Positions 1 through 8,584 of a stretch of 64,000 nt of DNA are shown here, in pieces. The notes under the pieces were generated by a model that was not told the origin of the DNA, searched no databases, and saw only the letters and a list, made by a program, of their open reading frames with translations. A program made the position numbers and the translations under genes. Position 1 is the first letter of the stretch, and each line of letters opens with the position of its first letter. Source of the stretch: SABY01 sp964593705 (GTDB lineage Bacteria; Bacteroidota; Bacteroidia; Bacteroidales; 4484-276). The DNA is taken from the NCBI GenBank assembly GCA_964593705.1, contig CAZQIV010000013.1, positions 1-64,000 of the forward strand, in the 5' to 3' direction.

Positions 1-34
1 GCAACTCACCTCAAAATAAAGATGTTATACGAAT

Positions 35-883
35 TTAACTGCAAGCTGGGTTAAACTCTTTGATTTCCTCTGTGGTAAATTTGATGATCTTACATAAAAG
101 AAATTTATCGTAATTATTATTACTAATATTACATCGAGGGGTCAATAGAATAGACAATTCTCCAATTTCCTTATTGCTCAAAATGTCTCCAGTCCAATAT
201 TTATACCTTGTAGTTCTTCGAAAATAATGTTCAATAGCATTTAGTTGAATTTCCTCTATATCATTATTTTTAGCTTTTTTTTCATGTGAGAGATTTTCGA
301 AGACTGCACGAAGTGCAATTCTTTCAAAGACCTCTAATGTTCTTCCAATTGGGTCTTCAGTTTCCTTGGAATTTATTGATTTTAAAATTAATTCAATTTC
401 ATCACCCTTAAATTGATTGACAAATGAATCATGTAAAAAACCAAATAATTTATTTTCCAGAATCCCATTAATGCAAAATATCTCCAGAAATCCAGTATCA
501 TTAAAAAATTTGATTTTATTACATATTGTTTCAATTGAACTTCCTGATTTCTCGATTTTAAAAATCGTGCCAAAATTTTCGTAGTCTTCTAATTCAGTCA
601 AATAACCACTGTGAATGAAAATTGGGACTCTGTTTTTTTTATAGTTTTCATCTATATAGTCTTTAGCTTTGAAATTTTTTGATTCTATTTCTTTTACGTT
701 ATTTGCAAGGTCAAAAATTAACACTCTGATAGATAATGATAATTTAGAATCTTTCTGTAATTCCTCATATTCAGAGATATTTTTACAAATTAATAACTCC
801 ATATTTAAATCAATATCCTCAATCATTGATTTAAATCCCTCTTGGACAATCTTCTCATCCTCAAGCAATACAACTATACCCAT
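35..883 (-). CDS. CheY-like receiver-domain protein, last gene of Ssp-like operon
   Basis: 282 aa. Residues 1-115 look like a complete two-component receiver: acidic pair E8/D9, a hydrophobic strand ending in D58 (VLIFDLA, the expected phospho-acceptor), S92 after a beta strand (IFIHSG), and lysines K109/K112 at the position of the conserved Lys. Residues from about 120 to 282 are mostly helical with no domain I recognise: no helix-turn-helix, LytTR, GGDEF or nuclease motif. The ATG at 883 lies 14 bp after the stop of the GHKL/kinase gene, so the two are very likely co-transcribed and form a phosphorelay pair. The gene is strongly AT-rich, as is its kinase neighbour, which suggests transfer as a unit. 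The receiver call is fairly safe; the output function is unknown. A role in phosphorothioation-linked defence is inferred from position only. Confidence 0.75.
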   Translation of the reverse strand: MGIVVLLEDEKIVQEGFKSMIEDIDLNMELLICKNISEYEELQKDSKLSLSIRVLIFDLANNVKEIESKNFKAKDYIDENYKKNRVPIFIHSGYLTELEDYENFGTIFKIEKSGSSIETICNKIKFFNDTGFLEIFCINGILENKLFGFLHDSFVNQFKGDEIELILKSINSKETEDPIGRTLEVFERIALRAVFENLSHEKKAKNNDIEEIQLNAIEHYFRRTTRYKYWTGDILSNKEIGELSILLTPRCNISNNNYDKFLLCKIIKFTTEEIKEFNPACS

Positions 884-897
884 TTTTTTCCTTTTTT

Positions 898-3225
898 TTA
901 GTCTGATTTTCCTATATAAAATATTGGCCCATAATCTCTATTTTCAGCCCAAATTTCCCAATCTCTATGGCTAAGTAAATTTCTTGTGAAAGAAAGGCCT
1001 AGACCTGTTGCATTTTTTTCCTTTTTACTTGTTACTCCGTAATCAAATATTAATTCCAAATCTAGTTCAGGAAGCTTTGGTCCAGTATTACTTATTGCAA
1101 TGGTATCTTTTAATAGCTCAAATATAATAATTCTTTTCTTGTCGGTAAATTGAAGCCAATAAACAGCGTTATTCACAATATTGAGAAAAGATACCCAAAA
1201 AATATATTCTAAATCCTTTATTTCATAATTGTTTAATGTATTAGATATTTCAACAACAATATTATGACGTTCAAGATCCAGGTTGAATAAATAACATACT
1301 TTTTTAATAGTATCAAGAGGTGAAAACCTTTTTGGTAAACTCTTACCTATTGCAGGTTGCAATGAATTCTTAAGCTCTTGTAAGGAAGTAATTGAGTTAG
1401 ATATGTTTTGGATTCTCAAAGTTATTCTATTTTTAATATCATCTTGACTTATTTTTTTTGTAATTATGTTTATCCCTGTTCTTGCTGCGCCCAAGGATGA
1501 GATAGGTTGACTTAGTTCATGATAGACAAGCTCAATTCCTGTTCCAAGCGTTGCTAACCGCTGAGAAAAAGATAGAGAATGTTCAATATTATCGAATGCA
1601 GTATTTGTTTCATCGATGAATTTCCTCGCTTCGTCAATCAATTTCAAATCTGTAGTAGAACTTAAAACATATTGAATGAATTTTTCTGTGTTTGGCCTAT
1701 CATGCTTACTTTTTGTTTGTCTTCCAAGGTTATGTCTTTTCCTATACCAAGCTCGTTTTCTTCCTGTTTCTTCAAGAATACCATCTATAATCTTTTTAAA
1801 AATTATAAAAGCTTTATTTTCAAAAAAGCCTTCTCTATTGGTTTTTTCGTTGAGCGTATCATTTTCGGGGGAAAACAAAAAAATATTCCCAATGATTTGA
1901 TTTGGACCTATAGTTTCAATATGTTTTTGAACACGTTTAGCTCCTAAGCCTAACCAATCTTTTTCTTCTTCACCATAAGGTTTTATACCAAACCCATTCT
2001 TAGAAATTTTTAATCCAAGATATTTAGTTAATATTCTGGTAGCTTCTCTTCTTCCATCAACCTTTAAAATTTTAGCTAACTTTTCTTTTGCATCACTATC
2101 TAAATCATATATCCTGAAATCAAAATAAAATTCACCTACATTAGGATTTTTATATTTGTTATCAATTTCAATACCTTCAATCCTTCTTATCCTTAAATTT
2201 TCATCTGAAAGATTAAAAGACGATGAAATGTCAAAGTCTTCTACAAATTCATCTTCCAGTTTCCTTCGACATTCGTATCGACATTTAACTGAGGCATCTT
2301 TTAGAGCTCTTCCATAAACTCTATAGTCATAATATTTTAGAATTGGTGACGTGTCTACGGGAAGAAAATCAATTTTCCTTTTAATGTGATCAATAATGAA
2401 GTTGATCCCATAATAAAGATCAAACGTACCTTCACCATTATCAATTTTTTGTTTTTTACTAATTATTTTTTGGTCTATTAACTCATCTTGTAGCTCCATA
2501 TTTAATTTTAATGGAGTTATCAAATCTCTTAATGCTTTAAATATTGAGGTGTTTTCTATTTCTTTTGAATTAAATTCATCTTCAATAATAGTTCGTATGG
2601 ATTCATCTAAAAGTTGAACAACGATTAATGTCCCTTCACTAAAATCATCTAATAAATTATCCTTTAGAATATTTATCAAATAACCATCTCTTTTTATATT
2701 ATTTATTTTCAAAATGTTTTCATCTTCAAATAAACTTAGGTAATTTTTTATTTTACCCCCTGGAAAAGTAATTTTATCAAGTAAATCTTCAACCTTAAAT
2801 ATTTCTCTATCAAGCCTTAACCAATTATATTCATTTTCAATATTTTGCTTAGATATAACTGTCAAATATCGCCCTAATGCCATTGCTGCTAATCGTCCAA
2901 TACCCTTTGATCCTAAAAATTTCCGCTTAAATATCTTACTAACTATAGCAATTGAATCTAAATTTCTCTTTGAACTAACTGATGGTCTTAACCAATCTCC
3001 AAACAAGATATCTTCTGTCATTCCAATACCATCATCTTTAACAATTAAAAATGTTCTTTCTGCCTTATTATGATATTGAGTATATACCCAACAATTACAG
3101 GCATCAGCATCATAAGCATTTTTTACGATTTCGTTTATGGCGGTTGAGGGATGACCTATTAATTCTTCACCCATTTGAATAATAGATAAAGCACCGGGCT
3201 CAAACCTTAACTTCTTAATTTCCAT
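898..3225 (-). CDS. Double GHKL ATPase: MORC/Hsp90-like N-terminus plus histidine-kinase-like C-terminus
   Basis: 775 aa from the ATG at 3225; a TTG at 3243 is in frame but would overlap the upstream gene. The N-terminal 200 residues carry the GHKL (Bergerat) ATP-binding motifs of the MORC/Hsp90-type class: the N box (EIVKNAYDADA), a G1 box (DDGIGM) and GSKGIGRLA. Near residue 569 is a histidine-kinase H box (HELSQPISSLG), followed by a second GHKL fold with an N box (NIVNNAVYW) and a G2 box (GLGLSF). The middle 350 residues are not recognised. It begins 5 bp after the PAPS-reductase gene stop and is followed by a receiver protein, so it sits inside the Ssp-like operon. Known PT modules are paired with SspE or SspFGH effectors; no such gene is here. 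I infer that this protein and the receiver are the partner or regulator of the module. No membrane segment is visible, so it should be cytoplasmic. Confidence 0.8.
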   Translation of the reverse strand: MEIKKLRFEPGALSIIQMGEELIGHPSTAINEIVKNAYDADACNCWVYTQYHNKAERTFLIVKDDGIGMTEDILFGDWLRPSVSSKRNLDSIAIVSKIFKRKFLGSKGIGRLAAMALGRYLTVISKQNIENEYNWLRLDREIFKVEDLLDKITFPGGKIKNYLSLFEDENILKINNIKRDGYLINILKDNLLDDFSEGTLIVVQLLDESIRTIIEDEFNSKEIENTSIFKALRDLITPLKLNMELQDELIDQKIISKKQKIDNGEGTFDLYYGINFIIDHIKRKIDFLPVDTSPILKYYDYRVYGRALKDASVKCRYECRRKLEDEFVEDFDISSSFNLSDENLRIRRIEGIEIDNKYKNPNVGEFYFDFRIYDLDSDAKEKLAKILKVDGRREATRILTKYLGLKISKNGFGIKPYGEEEKDWLGLGAKRVQKHIETIGPNQIIGNIFLFSPENDTLNEKTNREGFFENKAFIIFKKIIDGILEETGRKRAWYRKRHNLGRQTKSKHDRPNTEKFIQYVLSSTTDLKLIDEARKFIDETNTAFDNIEHSLSFSQRLATLGTGIELVYHELSQPISSLGAARTGINIITKKISQDDIKNRITLRIQNISNSITSLQELKNSLQPAIGKSLPKRFSPLDTIKKVCYLFNLDLERHNIVVEISNTLNNYEIKDLEYIFWVSFLNIVNNAVYWLQFTDKKRIIIFELLKDTIAISNTGPKLPELDLELIFDYGVTSKKEKNATGLGLSFTRNLLSHRDWEIWAENRDYGPIFYIGKSD

Positions 3226-3230
3226 ATTAT

Positions 3231-4340
3231 CTATATAAAACAATTAACACAACTAATTCCTTCCGCATCGTCCAAAACATCAATCAGTTTGTTGGACTTT
3301 TTGGCAAGGAGTTTATTTCTGATTTTCTTTAAATGCTCTTCTTTGATTTGCTTCATGCGTTCAGGCTTGATCAAATCTTTCAGGCTTTCGTTTTCATTCC
3401 AGGAGTAGCCATCTTTTTCATAATCCATGGCTTTTTCGAAAAGTTCCCTGTTTCTTTCGTAAAGCCAAACCCACTCAATCTTTTGCTGATAAAAACAAAA
3501 ATAACATCCCGAACGGCTCCTGGCGTAGGTCCCTTTTTCTCCGTTTACCTCGTATTCAACTTCTTTATAATATTTTGGGTATGTCACCCCATATTCCTCA
3601 AACAAATTTACTACATTTTCCTTTACAATTATTTCATCATTGTTAAGCAATGAAAATTCCTGAAGCTTAGCGATTGGATATTTTGATTCTTTTAAGAGAT
3701 GGAAAACTGCATGATTAAAAGTAGGTGTATCTATTTCAAGTAAGGTATTCAGTTTTTTACTGAATCCCATTTTTGATGAGAGTGGCTCCAATATAGTTGG
3801 GCTTGCTTTTTCGACTACATGGGCTGAAGCAATTTCCATGTAAATATTCAAAAGTTTCAAAATGCTGTCATTATGCAATACTGTGTTCAATATTTCAATA
3901 CTCCACATATTTTTCCGAAAAGGAAAAACTGTTTGGATATTTGGTTTAGTGGATACGTAGCCTTCCCTGTTTTCATCTCCACGAATAGCCACGTAAGAGA
4001 TTACTGTATCGTTCCCAACATATTTTTCAAAAGGTTCAAGCTTCAATTTTTTGGTACACCACCGAGCCTGACTTGAAGGCAAGTAGCCACCGTACAAGTC
4101 AAGAAAATGGTCAAAAGGATCTTTGGGGCTGTTTTCAGCTGCCCTCAAAAACGTAACCTTTTTCCCCAGAAAAGTTTCCAGTTCATTTATTAAATCGTAG
4201 GTTTCCTGCAATTCCTTTCCGGTATCGCAGAAATAGTATTCCATATCGATTTCAGGATACCTTGCCTTCATGTAAATGGCCAGGGCTGCACTGTCCTTTC
4301 CTCCTGAAATACCTAAAAGATGTCTAATTTTTTTCGTCAT
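3231..4340 (-). CDS. PAPS-reductase/ATP-pyrophosphatase-family sulfurtransferase, SspD/DndC-like
   Basis: 369 aa. The N-terminal PP-loop SGGKDS (residues 12-17) defines the ATP pyrophosphatase/PAPS reductase superfamily, and the strand with FCDTGKE fits. Cysteines at ARWCTKK and SGCYFC could hold an iron-sulfur cluster as in DndC, and the C-terminus ends in a further CxxC (SCVNC). In phosphorothioation systems this enzyme activates the DNA backbone with ATP and passes on sulfur from a cysteine desulfurase. No desulfurase (SspA/DndA/IscS) is in the window, so a chromosomal IscS may serve. The start overlaps the upstream ATPase gene by 17 bp, which indicates translational coupling. A different PAPS-reductase role such as sulfate assimilation is unlikely given the DUF4007 and ATPase neighbours. 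Family call is strong; the SspD name is by gene order. Confidence 0.8.
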   Translation of the reverse strand: MTKKIRHLLGISGGKDSAALAIYMKARYPEIDMEYYFCDTGKELQETYDLINELETFLGKKVTFLRAAENSPKDPFDHFLDLYGGYLPSSQARWCTKKLKLEPFEKYVGNDTVISYVAIRGDENREGYVSTKPNIQTVFPFRKNMWSIEILNTVLHNDSILKLLNIYMEIASAHVVEKASPTILEPLSSKMGFSKKLNTLLEIDTPTFNHAVFHLLKESKYPIAKLQEFSLLNNDEIIVKENVVNLFEEYGVTYPKYYKEVEYEVNGEKGTYARSRSGCYFCFYQQKIEWVWLYERNRELFEKAMDYEKDGYSWNENESLKDLIKPERMKQIKEEHLKKIRNKLLAKKSNKLIDVLDDAEGISCVNCFI

Positions 4341-7300
4341 TCAATTCGTCTTGAAGCAGTTTAGTTAAAAGAGCTATGTTAAAGGATTTGTCGTTTGCTT
4401 TAAGCTGTGTTTTAAAAGATTTTTCTAAAGTATTAATTTTTTCGATTTTACTCTTTGGAATCCGAATAATTTTTTTCGAAAGCCCTTTTAAAAATGAAGT
4501 TACCTCCAGTTTAATTATTTCTTCCCGATCAGGATCAATTTCATTTTTAGATAATTCGGTGTAGTTGTCGAGTTCTCGGATGTTCTCCAAAATTTCATAT
4601 TTAAGTTTGGAAATTTCCTCATCAGTAATGTTTTCGAGGCTTTTCCCAATACATACCTGGCATATCGAATTTATCCAGGATTTTCGATCATTCAAAACGG
4701 TAACAATGCGATTATAAAACACTTTTTGTTTTGGCTTGATCAAATCCTTTTTCAGTTTTTTGTATCGCAATTGAAGGAGCTCTTTATTGTTTGGAAAATC
4801 CAACCTTTCGCCTAACACTTCTTGATTAATAAAACTTTCAACCTCATTTACCAACCGATCATAGGCTGAGTTAATTTCATGGATGCTTTCACGAAGCAAT
4901 AAAGTAAATTCCTCTAATTTTTTATCATCGTTTGATAAATCATCTGGTTCAAACCCTAATGCTAACGGAAAATCAGAGAAAAATGCTTCTTCCGGGTCGG
5001 TTGAATTAACAATTGCATCTCTCAGACTGATTGATGTTTTACTTAGTTGTTTTGTTTTTTTTGCATATTCGGGCAATGAATTGTAAAAAACTAAAAAAGG
5101 GCGAAGTGTTTCAATAAATGTTTTATTGCTGATATTATTTTGCTCAATTTGGTTAAGGATTTCCCGGTACTTATTAAAAAGTTGTTTTTTAGATTCGGTA
5201 AAATCAAATTTTTTAATAAGATAATTCTGTGGTGATTTATTAATCAAATCAAAAACTTCATCACTTAGAATTGGGATGTACGTAATTTCACCGGTAATTT
5301 TGTCCTTACCAAAAAGCGCAAAATCATTTTTATTGGCAATTAAGAAGATCGGAATCCAAAAATCAATAAAACCCTGTTTCAATTTGAATGGCTTTCTCTT
5401 TAAAATTTCTATAAAATCCTGAACTGATTTTTTAACAGTTAAAGTTTGATTAAGAAATTCGCAGGATGTATCCCACAGCGTTAAAAAGGACTCTTCACGT
5501 GGCTGCCTTAGAATTGCTTTAGAATCTACAAAATCATACATACCTGTCGCCTTGATCATTGCCAGGTAAATAGTTTTTTCTGGCGGAAATTTTTCTTCTT
5601 CAAAACCGAAATCAATTTTTTCTTCCCCTACCAAAAGCTTTGATAACAGTTTTCTTCTTGCTGATGAAATTGTCCCGGAAATTCTTGATTTATTTACTAA
5701 TTCATTTTTAAAGATAGGCGTAAAAGTGTAAACCTGATTGCAGATATCAGATAGAAGTTGATTGAATTCTCTTTGATTATTTAACCGCATTTCATTGCCT
5801 TGAAAGTACCACTTGATAGAGCCATCATTGGTATAAAGGTTTTCAATTACGTAATAGTTGAGCAAATTCTTATAATGAGCTAAAATAATATTTAGCTCTT
5901 GCACTGCAATAGCATCACCAGAGTTTCGACTAATGACTTTTGAAATCTTTTCGATCTCAAATATAGTGTCTTCAATTTTTTCAGTATTGGTGTACCATCC
6001 ATATAAAATAGCTTGCTGTGATTTTTTTGATTCTTTTTGTATTGTCGATTCTAAAAGGTCTTTGTTGAAAACAAGATTGATGATCCCATCTATTTCATCT
6101 TTTGGCACAATATGAATCGGCTCATCACTTATCCAAAAGTTAAAAAACCTTGGTGTACCTCTTTCGTATGAGATACGTTTTGCTGAAATTACCGGGAAAC
6201 TGAAGTGTTTATTCAGATGCTGTGTTATATCTTTAATCCTTTCGATTAATTGACCAGCATCATTAATTGCCAACTCAAAATCCAGATCCGTTCCGTTTAA
6301 TATTTTGTATCGTCGATCATATTTAGTAAAATGAAGTATTTTATGAGCAACAAGCTTTTCAAGGACATTATTCGGGTCAGAAACTCCCAAAGCATTCTTG
6401 CCATAAACTTCAATAAAAAAATTATCAATTATTCCACCTTTTTTCGAAAAGAGATTCAGTAAACCAATGGTTTTCACAATTTTTATTGCATCATCAGCTT
6501 CTACCTCAAATACCGCCTCTACTTTCTCGATTGAATGTTTGATAGAATTCCATTGGTTAAGATGTGGGTTGTACTTTGTTGATAAAAAAGAAAAGTGATA
6601 AAAATTTAAGTAATCATAAACACAGGCAATATTATAAAATGGATTTGATTTGCTGTCAAATTTGAATAAACCAAATTCATCATCATTTTCGATAAAGGAA
6701 AAAAGAGACCTTTCATTCTGGGCATATTCTTGTAAGGATAAAGTTAAAATAGATGCTGAAAGCAAATCAAGAGGATAGATTTTTTGTGCAAATGAAAACG
6801 AATCGTAATCACGCATTGGGAAAAGTTTAGCACTGATGATTACTTCATGAATAGGTTTAATCCGTTTATCATCCTTGGGAAATTTTTCTAAATCATTAAT
6901 TTTTTCGGCGGCAAGGTAAAGTAGCTGTTCAACGGGTTCATTAAAATTGAGTTCGACTAACCTGCCTTTAACTTTATTCCACTCATCAATTTGAGTAGAT
7001 GTTAATTCAAGAGAATAAGCATTAAAGTTTTTATGAAGTACAGTTAAAAACAAAATTTCCTTTGATTTATCATTGACCATTTCAGCCAATTGCTGAATAA
7101 AATATAATTCCTTTTCAGGATTATTTCTGGCCGCATATTCTAAAAATTTTCCAAATTCATCGATAACCAAAACTAAAACCCTGTTACTATTTTGTTTGCA
7201 ATATTCATCAATTGTAGATACAATATCACCTGTGGACAATTCACTTGTTTCAATTCCGAAACGTTTGGTGATTGAAGAAATCAATGAAGTGTGTTCACCA

Positions 7301-7575
7301 ACAATATTGATAAACTCAAAGTTTTGTTGGTTATCAAATAATAATGAGGCATCGTAGATATTTTTTTTTCTTAACAAGGACTGTTCCATTGCGATAATAA
7401 AAGCTGATTTCCCGGTACCGTATGAACCAATAATACTAAATGACCTACTTCCTTTATGATAGTTTGAAATGATTTGGTTAAATACAGATTGGGTGTTTCG
7501 GGTAGGGAGGTATTTGAATTTAGAATCTATATCTCTATTGATGTTTATTGAAGGGGTGTATGTATTAGTTCTCAT
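4324..7575 (-). CDS. Large P-loop ATPase of DUF4007/PAPS-reductase operon, SspC-like
   Basis: 1083 aa. Walker A is at residues 50-57 (GSYGTGKS) and Walker B at about 133-140 (a run of Val/Leu then IDE). The remaining 900 residues are largely helical and contain no nuclease or helicase motif that I can see. It overlaps the DUF4007 gene by 11 bp and the sulfurtransferase gene by 17 bp, so the three genes form one coupled unit. In the SspBCD module the middle gene encodes an ATPase thought to power or position DNA sulfur insertion; this protein has that position and general architecture. BREX BrxC-type ATPases are also large and have an N-terminal P-loop, but PglZ, BrxX and BrxL are absent here, so I prefer the Ssp-like reading. 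Confidence 0.7.
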   Translation of the reverse strand: MRTNTYTPSININRDIDSKFKYLPTRNTQSVFNQIISNYHKGSRSFSIIGSYGTGKSAFIIAMEQSLLRKKNIYDASLLFDNQQNFEFINIVGEHTSLISSITKRFGIETSELSTGDIVSTIDEYCKQNSNRVLVLVIDEFGKFLEYAARNNPEKELYFIQQLAEMVNDKSKEILFLTVLHKNFNAYSLELTSTQIDEWNKVKGRLVELNFNEPVEQLLYLAAEKINDLEKFPKDDKRIKPIHEVIISAKLFPMRDYDSFSFAQKIYPLDLLSASILTLSLQEYAQNERSLFSFIENDDEFGLFKFDSKSNPFYNIACVYDYLNFYHFSFLSTKYNPHLNQWNSIKHSIEKVEAVFEVEADDAIKIVKTIGLLNLFSKKGGIIDNFFIEVYGKNALGVSDPNNVLEKLVAHKILHFTKYDRRYKILNGTDLDFELAINDAGQLIERIKDITQHLNKHFSFPVISAKRISYERGTPRFFNFWISDEPIHIVPKDEIDGIINLVFNKDLLESTIQKESKKSQQAILYGWYTNTEKIEDTIFEIEKISKVISRNSGDAIAVQELNIILAHYKNLLNYYVIENLYTNDGSIKWYFQGNEMRLNNQREFNQLLSDICNQVYTFTPIFKNELVNKSRISGTISSARRKLLSKLLVGEEKIDFGFEEEKFPPEKTIYLAMIKATGMYDFVDSKAILRQPREESFLTLWDTSCEFLNQTLTVKKSVQDFIEILKRKPFKLKQGFIDFWIPIFLIANKNDFALFGKDKITGEITYIPILSDEVFDLINKSPQNYLIKKFDFTESKKQLFNKYREILNQIEQNNISNKTFIETLRPFLVFYNSLPEYAKKTKQLSKTSISLRDAIVNSTDPEEAFFSDFPLALGFEPDDLSNDDKKLEEFTLLLRESIHEINSAYDRLVNEVESFINQEVLGERLDFPNNKELLQLRYKKLKKDLIKPKQKVFYNRIVTVLNDRKSWINSICQVCIGKSLENITDEEISKLKYEILENIRELDNYTELSKNEIDPDREEIIKLEVTSFLKGLSKKIIRIPKSKIEKINTLEKSFKTQLKANDKSFNIALLTKLLQDELNDEKN

Positions 7576-8446
7576 AGTAGTTTGCTAAAATTGTGAGTGG
7601 GTCAGGTTTCAAAGAAAATTGGAGAACAGGATTTCCGGCAGTTTGCGAATAGGATAAAAAATCATATTCATTAACTAACTGTTCTATCTTCTGATAAATC
7701 CCATCCCTATTTAACAAAAACACATTTCCAACTGAATTGTTTCCAGATACCAATTCATTTAAAGAAACACTATCACCATAAGAATTATTGGCAAGTAGGG
7801 CAAACAGAAAGACCTCTTTTGGTAAGGAATCTCTTTCCATTCTTTCAATTAAATAATAGTCGATCGTTTTTTCACCGTCTATCTGTTTTTTATAATTCCT
7901 AATGAGGTTAAGGGATTGCAACAAGCCAGAGTGCTCGTCCTCTACACTAAAAGATTTTTCAATACCTGGCATAAGATAATTTCTTATGAATACGCTAACA
8001 TCATTAGAAACCGTTTTTTCATTATATGAATTCCCATTATGCTCTTGTGTAATACGTTTGATGTAATTTTGAAGTCCGGTTTTAGTAAATTCGTTTTTAA
8101 TTTTAATGTAATCGTTAAAAATGATATTGTAAATGGCTGCATAACCTGAGGTTACAAGAAGGTAATGGAACAGCCAAATTGTCCCAACGTCCTCAATATA
8201 AGGATCGAACCCACCATCAGCAAGTATTACATTTGCAATTTCATTTAACAGATCAGTGTCATTAACCAAGCCCATAGATTTCATCCAATACTTAATCGAT
8301 GCAACCATATTTTTACCAACTCCCAATTTGACAATTGCATCATTATCAGAAAATTCATTTCCTTCCTTCAAAAAATCATAGCCTTTTTTTAGCCAAAGCT
8401 GCTTGCAAATAAAGGTTTCGTGCCCTGAAAATTTAAATTTTTGCAT
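7565..8446 (-). CDS. DUF4007 family protein, SspB-like
   Basis: 293 aa. The N-terminus (KFSGHETFICKQLWLKKG) and the following NMVASIKYWM segment are typical of the DUF4007 family, which occurs beside PAPS-reductase-like sulfurtransferases in DNA phosphorothioation clusters. From memory the SspB nickase of SspABCD belongs to, or is related to, this family; that link should be confirmed by a domain search. It is the first gene of the five-gene minus-strand operon. The ATG at 8446 lies only 4 bp downstream of a TAnnTTTG-type -10 element, so the transcript may be leaderless. Confidence 0.7.
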   Translation of the reverse strand: MQKFKFSGHETFICKQLWLKKGYDFLKEGNEFSDNDAIVKLGVGKNMVASIKYWMKSMGLVNDTDLLNEIANVILADGGFDPYIEDVGTIWLFHYLLVTSGYAAIYNIIFNDYIKIKNEFTKTGLQNYIKRITQEHNGNSYNEKTVSNDVSVFIRNYLMPGIEKSFSVEDEHSGLLQSLNLIRNYKKQIDGEKTIDYYLIERMERDSLPKEVFLFALLANNSYGDSVSLNELVSGNNSVGNVFLLNRDGIYQKIEQLVNEYDFLSYSQTAGNPVLQFSLKPDPLTILANYYEN

Positions 8447-8450
8447 GGGT

Positions 8451-8458
8451 CAAAGGTA
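8451..8458 (-). promoter_or_regulatory. Possible -7 element for the Ssp-like operon
   Basis: On the minus strand this reads TACCTTTG, a match to the Bacteroidota -7 consensus TAnnTTTG. It lies 4 bp upstream of the DUF4007 start codon. No perfect TTTG stands at the expected -33 distance (a TTG is about 23 bp away). Short motifs of this kind arise by chance in AT-rich DNA. Confidence 0.3.
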
Positions 8459-8584
8459 GCAAATACAATATTAACTTAAAGCAATTGCTTGGTACAAAGT
8501 TTTAATTGGAAATGAAAAAATAAAGTCTCCCATCTTCGATCAACTTATTCATATTACGCCATCGAATGCAAACGGGGTGTTGAA

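Noticed and set aside
3231..8446. BREX system
   Set aside because: A large ATPase and a PAPS reductase occur in some BREX types, but PglZ, BrxX and BrxL are absent and DUF4007 fits the Ssp-like arrangement.
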